Assembly (NCBI RefSeq): GCF_964204865.1
Contig: NC_135250.1
Coordinates: 7,936,001 to 8,000,000, forward strand
DNA length: 64,000 nt
From: Styela clava
Lineage: Eukaryota > Chordata > Ascidiacea > Stolidobranchia > Styelidae
Direction: 5' to 3'
Shown here: positions 55,671 through 64,000 of the stretch, piece after piece
Numbering within the stretch: the stretch's first letter is position 1
How the letters are laid out: every line of letters begins with the position of its first letter
Made by a program: the position numbers and the translations under genes
The notes under the pieces: generated by a model
Database searches by the model: none
What the model was told of the DNA's origin: nothing
What the model saw: only the letters and a program-made list of their open reading frames with translations

Positions 55671-58600
55671 TCATTCTTCTTCGTCGCTTCCCTCTGGGTC
55701 TGCAATATCAACAGCTCCGACTTTGGTGTCGGAACTTGTTCTTCTCATTTTATCCCGCCCTTCGGCTTTACTGTTAAAATATTAAATAGAATAAAAGCGA
55801 AGCCGATATGAACCACAAAGTGGGAAGGTTAAGTCAAAAGAGAGACATGCTCATATATGTAAACACGAAGGTTCAATTATTAACTGCAGTGCCGTTGGCC
55901 AATGCGACTCACACGAAAATATGACTGAGCGCCGAGTTCCCAAACCAAAACGTCAAAAACAGTCGTGACATAGGTGGTCACGCTTGGCGGAATAAAAAGC
56001 AGTGTTTCGATGAATGGAATAGCGAAAACTTGGGTCAAATAAGGGATCCCTAGAACTCAAAAGAAAATTTGAAAAGTAATCGATTTGTCCAATAAGTTGA
56101 GGAGAAGGGCGATTTTCCGTACGAAAAATTCGCCCCAACGAAGTTGTAATTCCACTTCGTGCCGAATAAATGTTTTTATTGTATCTTCGTTTTCGGTACG
56201 ATCACTACAAAGTGGGTTTCAGTTATATCTGTGTACATTGCTACCAGACTGTGTACTAAGAAATTGAAGATAAAACCTTTCATATAGATTAAAATAGCTC
56301 GGCACCGAGGAAGACCCCGGATAAAAATATAGAAAAACATATTCTGCTGTTTGATGAAGCTTTCACAATTTTTATGATCGGTGAGGAAAGTGTCTGGGTT
56401 ATTCACTTGACTCAAATCAGGGATCTCTAGTCTCTACCCTAGTTTTCTCCACATAATAAATACGACTATTATAACTGCATTTATGGATTTATTGCAGTTA
56501 AGCTGCGCGCACTATTGATTTACTCATATGGCATCACAATAAAACTTACTCGTCAAATTTTTTAACATTCTCTTGGGACGATGATCTTTTTACTTCATTG
56601 TCATCTGGCGTGAAGAGTTCATCGTCGACATGAGTATCCTGTTGTTGAACTTGAGTACTCGGAGTTTTCTTCAATTGCCGCAGAATATTTTGAAGTTTTC
56701 TGAAGAGAACAACAGTGAAACTACAACAATAACTCTATAACTGCCTGCTATACACAATTGTAGCCCTTTCGCGAGCCAAATTTTTTGAACGTAACGGGGT
56801 ACTGGACAGGTGTGTGCCACGGCATATAACAAGTTTGAGCAACTCACTCGTCCATATAATGTTCACTTCCATCTTTGCTTACAACTTTCATGGAATGGAA
56901 TTCCTGGATCAAATTAACACAGGCTGAACTATTGTGCAGTTTTCTTTGTGAGTCGTCCGGCACAAGAAGATGAGCCTGAACAAAGAATAGTATTGCATAT
57001 AGTTTGACCTGCTCACAGTAGAAACTATGACTCGGAACCATTGTCGGCGCGAGATTTTCTCAACCAAGGTAGATTCCCGTTTCGGTAAACAATAAGAAAA
57101 TTGGAAATTAATATTGTCTGGAATGATAGGAATATTCTATATAATTATTTTTTAAACGCAGCAGGCGCACACACAAAAGTATCAAAATTTGATTTTTATA
57201 TATAGAAATCTACGTCGCTTGGCACAGGATTTCCAAACTAATAGTAATAAGTGTCAGATATATGCACCAATGAAAAAGATGCAAGGTGTCTTATAGCTTA
57301 GATACTAATACAACTCTTAGATTTCATGCTTCGTGGAAGTAAAATTTCCAAGTAACAAATGTTCCCATCACTAAATATTGTAGCAACTTTATGACTATGG
57401 ACTTACCGGCAGAGATTGACGTCTTGCTAAATTCACCATGCGATGAGAGTCGAAACCTGCATGACTAGCTCTGCGCATGCCAGATACTTCCTGGCCACGA
57501 AGGGCCCGAAATCTGTCCATAGCAGGATTAAAATCAGAATTCTGAAAAGTATATGAAATTGAGGGATTAGCTCATGATTCCTGCATAACAAAACTTGCAA
57601 CTTTTTGGGGTATCAATTTATATGATCTTGAATTTCACGTTTTCGATGCAACAATGTCATAACCAAGTCTTGAGCGGCCATTTGGCCAGCTATAGCTATA
57701 CTGGGTCTGGAATGACCGTAAGTTTCGTCAATTTTTATACAATGAGCGGCATGAAGCATTCACGTAGGCTACGTGATATTTTTTACTCCCAGTCTTATTC
57801 CAAGAAGTCTTCAGGTGAGTGCTTTGGTTTTGGCATTATTTGGGAATTGAAAGAATAATTTCCGAAGCCCGATTTCGACAATTTCCGACATTGGGATTAC
57901 ATAATTATTACTGTATGTTGACAAATATTATTCCTACTCACTCTGGTCAGAAGTTTGACACTATAAAACTTTGTATATAAGTCTTGAAATAAAAACTTCC
58001 CTTTTGATCAATTTTATAAAATATATGGAAAGGGTCATACACTACTCGTCGGCGCTCCGTCATCCATCGCTTTGCTTGTTTTCTTTTCTAAAGAAAATAA
58101 TAGTTTACAAACTATAAGGAAAGGATGCACAGCTACACATAATGAAAGTATCAATAAACTACGCCATGTCACCTTTTGAATCTTGTTTAGTTGCGTTTTC
58201 TTCTGATATATCTGTTTCGCTTGAGCGGAACTACAACGTAAAACAAATTTTAACCTCGTGATAGGTCTTGGTAATGAGTATTGACCAAATAATTATCATA
58301 GAGTTGTCAGCTCCGAATCCAGTTACGAATATTGCTGGACCGTTGGTGTTTAGATTTCTACGCATAGGCCTTTTGCTTGCCCGTATCTAACTTAGGACGT
58401 TTACCTGGTAACTAATTCCATAGGCCTACTTTATTTGGTACATGCGGTGATCTGATTAGGCGGTGTCCCGATTTTCTACACAAAAAGGAAAAAATAAACG
58501 CATTTCCTTAAAGATCCTAGATTTGTGGCTACTAAGTTATGTTTTACTCCAAGTACCGTTAGCGACCATTTTTCCTATTAGGTTTATACTTGATAATTCT

Positions 58601-58841
58601 TCAAGCAGATCCTGAAGTATGAAAATATGTATTAATAATCATATTATTGGCGTTGTATAACTAACCGCAGCTTATTCACCTTTTTCTCTGGGGTAGGCGG
58701 TGTGACGATGATCTTAACGGGCGATTGTTTTATCTTGTTTTTACGGCGTGGCCTGGAAGGTTTGGTTTTCTTGGGTTTTTCTTGATGAGTTCTTGGCCGC
58801 CCTCTTCTTTCTCGTAAGTCTGAACTACAACAAGCGCCCAT
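55671..58841 (-). CDS. predicted N-myristoylated, palmitoylated protein of unknown family (MGACCSS start)
   Basis: Seven exons, 5' to 3': 58666-58841, 58173-58230, 58046-58087, 57407-57541, 56848-56975, 56550-56699 and 55671-55770 (TGA). All join in frame for 262 residues. MGACCSSD fits the N-myristoylation rule (Gly2, Ser6) with adjacent Cys for palmitoylation, so membrane attachment from the cytosol is likely. Residues ~10-45 are very basic (ERRGRPRTHQEKPKKTK). A charged helical stretch follows (AKQIYQKKTQLNKIQKKRKQ), then a part rich in Arg with SHAGFDSHRMVNLARRQS, a segment reading LIQEFHSMKVVSKDGSEHYM, and an acidic tail ending GSDEEE. No catalytic domain or known family is recognised; a membrane-bound adaptor or scaffold is inference. 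The third-exon donor could also be at 58043. Confidence 0.75.
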
Positions 58842-58847
58842 TCTCCG
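58666..58847 (-). other. first coding exon with unpaired acceptor six bases before ATG
   Basis: The acceptor catttttag lies at the 58848 border, followed by CGGAGA and the ATG at 58841 in a good context (GAGAATGG). Either a separate 5' UTR exon is spliced here or a spliced leader is added in trans, as happens in tunicates. No convincing 5' partner was found nearby. Confidence 0.5.
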
Positions 58848-60989
58848 CTAAAAATGATGGATACATGTCGAAGCCAAGTTCGACAGTTAAATCTAATCGG
58901 TATGTGAACTGAAATCATTACAATGTATACATAGAAAACGTCGATTATTTGGTAACAAAATATTTCTTATTTTATGACGCCACAAAGGCATGCTGTAATT
59001 GAATGAGTTTCCAGTTGTATTTTCCACCAGTGAAGACTTTCCATGAGTAAGACAGTCAAAATGAATTATATCCGAAATGCCAATGTTTTTGCTATACATT
59101 CGTTAAACTCGATAATTAATCTCGCCTAAATAAATACGGGAGAGAGAGGCATTGCTGGCATTCACTTCGATGTATATAGCTAGGGTAACCATATTTTTGT
59201 GACCTAAAGCGGGACGCCTCTAAAGACCATAGCTTTGATTTTTTTCAACTTTAAATTTACCGATTTTACAATAGAGGTATACATCACATCCCGGCTGTCT
59301 TCACTGACCATATTGTCATCGAGAGTTCATGCGCTGTCTGTCTAAATATAGGTTTCAGTTAGAAAAATAGAAAGGAATTCACCTTAACGTTAAGCACCCT
59401 CTTGGCTTGGCGTACGGGCCTTACAAATAACAAATTGTAGCAATTATCCGCCAACAATGTTAGCGGAAAACAACGAAACAAACAAAACCACGCATCCACC
59501 TTCAGCATCGAGAACATGCTAATTGGTAATGTTCGTGTATTATGCTCACTGGCTGAACGCCAAAGCGGGCCTTTTGGCTGGCCAGTCGGGACGCCGGGAC
59601 AAAACGTTGAAGAGTGGAACTGTTCCGCCTAAAGCGGGACGTATGGTAAGACTATATATAGCAGTCAAAAGTTACAAGCATCATGCATTATGACATCCTC
59701 CTGTATCATATAAATTTTGACCTGCTTTGAGCAACCAAAAAGACTATGAAATTCCGTGAAGCAATTTTAGTCACTAACTCACTAGTCGCGTCTCTCTATG
59801 CATGTTTACTGATGGGGAGGAAACATGAACTAAAAAACCTAAGGTTGGGAGTAAATTTCACAAAGCATAAGTTGTTATATTCAGGCGTGATACACCTTGG
59901 CTACTCCATTGATCGCATGACAAAATGCACACCGTTCTTGAACCAATAAGTTGTTCTACACGTCAGGTTTTATTGCGCTCTTAGTCACAGGTCGGTCCTG
60001 GGATGAACACGAGCAAAGGCCTTTACTAGATACCATTCGCGGGGACCACATTAATTTAAAGTGAATTGACTTTGATTTGTTCAATTATTTGCCTGTGATG
60101 CAGTTATTTTAACGTGGCGGAAATGGTGAGAGTCTTTGAAATGGGGCATGGATCACTGTTTTACGATAAATGTCGCGAGTTGACGCGCGGTTCCAACAAT
60201 TATATTCTTCTGCAGCATTTGCTTTCATCTTTCAACGCCTGTTCGTTACCGAGGTGACTTCCGACCATGCTCGATCACGTCATGCAATTTCTACTGTAAT
60301 ATGTAGTGACGAAATAACGAACGAACTGCTTTGTCAGCTAGTTTATGATTGACAAATGGAATGAGTAGGCGGCTTATATATGACGCCTTAAGCGATGTCA
60401 TCTCTTTATGACAGGGAATTGTTGCAGTCATTGCTCGTATAAATGATAAGAACTTCTCCTATTACAGTTGTTAGCAAGTTTCAAGTGGAATATTCCAGCG
60501 ATCTTGCACTTCCTATGTGTGAAATTAAAACTTGTCGCTTCAGTGCGAATCAACATACCGGTACGTGGGCATATAAGTATCTGTGGTTTCCACATCGGCA
60601 ATCGAAGAACTGAACGTCCTTGTCTGACGCGTTTCGAGTTACAGAAACTTTATAAATAGCCGTTCAGTGGGTTGCCGATGGCGCGGGCCATTATTAGTAT
60701 TATGGTATAAGTAGGCTATATCACTGTACGACATAGCAACCATTTTAGGTTCAGCAACCCAGAGTACGACAGAGTGAAAAATTAGCCGAGTATCAGCAGA
60801 TAATTAACCTTAAATCATATCCTAAAGGTGTGCGAAATGCGAATGTCTGGCAGAAGTCAGTGATGCGAGGCGAGGGTGTTTGCGTTTCTCTTGTTTTGCG
60901 TTGTTTATATTATTCCTGTTAGACTTGTGTAGCTTTACGTTTGGACCTAAGATTAGTCGTGTGTGGTTGGATAATAAATAACATTCATA
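58848..60989. other. divergent intergenic region with a hAT element
   Basis: It lies between the minus-strand myristoylated-protein gene and the plus-strand aminotransferase, and should contain both promoters. A 474-bp hAT-like element occupies 59181-59654. No TATA box was assigned and other ORFs show no features. Confidence 0.5.
59181..59654. mobile_element. non-autonomous hAT-type element, 474 bp
   Basis: The ends TAGGGTAACCATA and TATGGTAAGACTA form an imperfect TIR, and the 8-bp repeat TATATAGC flanks both sides (59173-59180, 59655-59662). AAAGCGGGAC motifs occur near both ends and resemble, in complement, the GTCCCGGTTT motifs of the 854-1631 element, so both belong to one broad family. 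No transposase is encoded. Confidence 0.8.
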
Positions 60990-62534
60990 ATGTTAATTAA
61001 GATTCAAAGACACTTGTTGCGAAGTTTTTACAACATGGCAAACGAACGAGGCATAGCGAGTAGCTCGGCTGCATATAACAAAATATTGACGTTAGATAAC
61101 ATGAATCCGCACATTAAAAACGTGCAATATGCCGTCCGTGGCCCCATTGTGGTTCGGGCAGGACAACTCCGGAAAGAAGTCGAAGAGGGAGCAAAGAAAC
61201 CGTTCACTGAGGTGATATCTGCAAACATTGGAGATGCTCATGCTATGGGTCAAAACTCTGTTACATTCTTGAGACAGGTGGTTGCGTTATGTGCATATCC
61301 TGAGCTTTTGAAATCCAACGACTTTCCCAGTGATGCAAAGGAAAGAGCGAAGCGATTGCTAGGGGGATGTGGTGGCGGAAGTATTGGTGCTTATTCAGCG
61401 AGTCAAGGAATTGAGATAGTTCGCAATGATGCAGCCGCATATATTGAAAAGCGGGATGGTGGGATTCCTGCCAATCCAAATGATATATTTTTGTGTACTG
61501 GAGCAAGTGATGGGGTGGTTGCAATGCTGAAGCTTCTTGTTGCGGGGGAGGGGAAAAACAGAACTGGGGTCATGATACCTATTCCGCAATATCCTCTATA
61601 CTCTGCCACATTATCAGAATTGGATGCTCATCAAATTTCATACTACTTGGATGAGGATAATAATTGGGCCCTGAGTATTGATGAACTTGAGAGATCATAT
61701 AACGAAGCAAAGAAGACTTGTAATCCTAAAGTTTTGTGTGTCATTAACCCTGGAAACCCAACTGGTCAAGTTCTAAGTCGAGATAACATTGAAAAAGTTA
61801 TTCGTTTTGCTGTTAGCAAGGGTCTGTTTATCATGGCCGATGAAGTGTACCAAGACAATGTATACGCCGATGGTTGCTCTTTCCATTCATTCAAAAAAGT
61901 TCTTTTCAGCCTTGGCGAAGAGTTTAGTTCAAATGTTGAACTAGCATCATTTCATTCTATATCAAAAGGATATATGGGAGAATGTGGTTTTCGTGGTGGA
62001 TATATGGAAGCAGTCAACTTACATCCTGGAGTCAAAGAGGAACTCAGGAAATTGGTCTCTTGTCGCCTTTGTCCTCCTGTAACAGGCCAGGTTGCACTTG
62101 ATATTGTTGTAAATCCCCCATCTCCCGGTCAACCATCTTATGAAAAATTCATAGCAGAGAAAACAAAGAACTTGACAGATCTTGCTGACAAAGCCAAACT
62201 AACTGCTGAAATGTTCAACAAAATCCCTGGAATTAAGTGCAATGCAGTGCAAGGAGCCATGTATTCTTTCCCTCGTATTACAATACCACCCAAAGCTATT
62301 GAAGCGGCGAAAGATGCAGGTGAAGCTCCTGATAGCTTTTATGCTATGCAGCTTTTGGAAGAAACCGGAATTTGTGTCGTCCCTGGCAGCGGGTTTGGCC
62401 AATTACCAGGAACACATCATTTTAGAATGACCATTCTACCACCTAAAGCGAAAATGGATTCTCTATTCAAACTTTTCCACGACTTTCATACAAAATTCAC
62501 TGAGCGTTATGGTGGAGAATGTGGTGACAAATAA
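60990..62534 (+). CDS. GPT: alanine aminotransferase (glutamate-pyruvate transaminase), intronless
   Basis: A 514-aa fold-type I PLP enzyme that interconverts alanine + 2-oxoglutarate and pyruvate + glutamate. Family signatures are [17 protein letters not shown] (38-54), NPGNPTGQ (253-260), DEVYQDNVY (284-292), [16 protein letters not shown] with the PLP-binding lysine at 326, and [10 protein letters not shown] with the substrate-carboxylate arginine at 479. Full length matches animal ALT. The first ATG (60990) adds [15 protein letters not shown], basic and amphipathic like a mitochondrial presequence; the second (61035, AACATGG) has the better context and would give a cytosolic form. Both starts are kept as possible. 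There is no intron in the coding region, although animal ALT genes usually have many, which suggests a retrocopy or intron loss. ATTAAA at 62549 is a possible poly(A) signal. Confidence 0.93.
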   Translation: MLIKIQRHLLRSFYNMANERGIASSSAAYNKILTLDNMNPHIKNVQYAVRGPIVVRAGQLRKEVEEGAKKPFTEVISANIGDAHAMGQNSVTFLRQVVALCAYPELLKSNDFPSDAKERAKRLLGGCGGGSIGAYSASQGIEIVRNDAAAYIEKRDGGIPANPNDIFLCTGASDGVVAMLKLLVAGEGKNRTGVMIPIPQYPLYSATLSELDAHQISYYLDEDNNWALSIDELERSYNEAKKTCNPKVLCVINPGNPTGQVLSRDNIEKVIRFAVSKGLFIMADEVYQDNVYADGCSFHSFKKVLFSLGEEFSSNVELASFHSISKGYMGECGFRGGYMEAVNLHPGVKEELRKLVSCRLCPPVTGQVALDIVVNPPSPGQPSYEKFIAEKTKNLTDLADKAKLTAEMFNKIPGIKCNAVQGAMYSFPRITIPPKAIEAAKDAGEAPDSFYAMQLLEETGICVVPGSGFGQLPGTHHFRMTILPPKAKMDSLFKLFHDFHTKFTERYGGECGDK

Positions 62535-64000
62535 TTGCAAAAAAACATATTAAACACAAAGATGAATTATTTTACTGTAGTGATGCACTTGGAAATATCA
62601 CAATCCTAATGATTTTATATTATTGCCTTACCTATATTATTCAGGGTGGCAAAGACAAATAATCAATCACCTATCCAAAAGTCTTTCTTGTTGAAAATGA
62701 AGTTTATAATTTTCTATTAGCTTCCACTTGCTGTGAACAACTCTCATTACCTTGTCCCTAAGCAGCATTATTTAAAATATATAAATCCTCATTCAATTAA
62801 TTCTTATCAGCATTCAAAATCTTGTATTTTTCAAACTGCCATTTTCTGGTTATTTGTTTTGTTAATGTTGCTGGTATCCTTGTCTCTAAAACTATTGAAC
62901 AGCATGACTCTGGTCAAGAAATCTAGTCTTAAAATGTAATTATTCGTGCCAAGTTATTATTTTATATTCTGTGCTTACTATTCTTGCGATTTTAAATGGC
63001 CATTTGACTAATGTAATTGAAAAATCAAATTAAAAGACATTTGTTTGTATATATCATTTTGTAAATACCGGCAGTTTCTCTCTTTGAGCATCACTGCATG
63101 AAATTATGATATGCTGTATGATTATGCATGTTTCAATCAAAGTACTTAAATCAGTAAAACTAATATCAAGAGCTGTAACAATTGAATTGTTTCTCTTATT
63201 TCAAGTACAACAAGTTTATCCATACATAATTGTGTATGGACCATTGATATATTGTGTTAATGAGGACGATCCATACATGGTTGCGTGCATTAAAAAGTTG
63301 TATAGCCTACTCTATTTTGGCTTAGAAGCTGTGTTGTGTTTAAATGAAATAACAATGCAAATATGAAAACGTCTCTTTTTGATATTTCTATAGTTTTCTG
63401 ACTTATTCCGCGACCGTTTATCCTTGAAATATGTTACATGACATGAAGGAATGCTGTGAGAGTATGGACACATGCGTATGGCAGGCTTAAGGAATCAGAT
63501 TTTATGGAAGGCTCGGGTATCATTTATCAAAGTGACCCTGTCATATAAATGGAATTACTCAGTCTTGTAAACCGTCGGCGAGACTGCCTCGAGTGATGAC
63601 ATGTGGCGCTACATGACTCGCAGTTTGGGGTTCTATCCAACGCTGATTAGCAAAGATAAATCTGGTTATCTCTTATTACATAGATGACAGTAAGTTTATT
63701 TCGACACCGTTATTCGCACAACGGGCAGTAAAGTGGTTGATAAAAACAAATAGAGAAATACTGATTATGAAATGAGGAGAGCAAACAAAACCTCAGACAA
63801 GGTTTCAAACGTACAGAATATAAGGGGGAAGATATTGCCCGGAAAAAATTGTACATGTTCACACACCTGACACACACACAACCAAAGAAAAATTATAAAG
63901 TGAGAAAAACGCGATAAAGTCAAGATAAATTGCATAGTAAACAAAAATAATGAATAAAAATTATTTGGAATTAAATGTGAGTCAATGTTTGGATGTGCAA
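62535..64000. other. 3' flank of the aminotransferase gene
   Basis: Early in this AT-rich sequence lie ATTAAA (62549) and further weak signals that could end the transcript. A short CA run is at 63875. The ORFs at 62733-62939 and 63106-63366 are open by composition only. No further gene was recognised before the window ends. Confidence 0.5.

Noticed and set aside
63106-63366. 86-codon plus-strand ORF after the aminotransferase
   Set aside because: It lies in AT-rich 3' flank with no family signature; open by composition.
1-64000. CRISPR arrays, operons, ribosome binding sites
   Set aside because: The window is eukaryotic (GT-AG introns, AATAAA signals); no regularly spaced repeats of CRISPR type were seen.

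Overview
The window looks like intron-rich, AT-rich nuclear DNA of a marine invertebrate chordate, most likely an ascidian tunicate. The grounds are a CILP-family gene (a mainly deuterostome family), spliceosomal GT-AG introns of a few hundred to ~2000 bases, phase-1 exon-shuffled extracellular modules, many small non-autonomous DNA transposons, and two coding exons whose unpaired splice acceptors would suit spliced-leader trans-splicing. The species is not provable from the sequence alone, and all family names rest on motif recognition without a database search.

Layout. (1) 43-9934, plus strand: the last 11 exons of a gene for an unusual kinase. A RIPK/TKL-like kinase domain comes first, then a linker, one transmembrane helix and four six-cysteine modules. 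The predicted topology is N-inside/C-outside, the reverse of ordinary receptor kinases. Its introns carry two hAT-type elements with clean 8-bp target duplications, a 74-nt hairpin and a piggyBac remnant. (2) 9935-12267: convergent intergenic DNA with two repeats. (3) 12268-24800, minus strand: a complete 14-exon gene for a ~933-aa type II membrane protein. It has a long low-complexity cytoplasmic tail, one TM helix, then TSP1, carboxypeptidase-regulatory-like, Ig and Cys-rich segments in the same order as CILP, and it stops before the CILP C-terminal half. (4) 24801-31172: a long stretch with no supported gene. (5) 31173-53058: a cluster of intronless class I SAM methyltransferase genes, all on the minus strand. 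Two are near-identical and intact, one is a frameshifted pseudogene and one is intact but divergent. They sit in rearranged segmental duplications. (6) 55671-58841, minus strand: a complete 7-coding-exon gene for a 262-aa protein starting MGACCSS (predicted N-myristoylation plus palmitoylation), family unknown. (7) 60990-62534, plus strand: an intronless alanine aminotransferase with two possible in-frame starts (presequence-like and cytosolic).

The genes are not an operon and I see no single pathway joining them. The most novel item is the inverted-topology kinase with a cysteine-rich ectodomain, which could be a lineage-specific surface receptor, perhaps in innate immunity (inference). The second is the membrane-tethered, truncated CILP relative.
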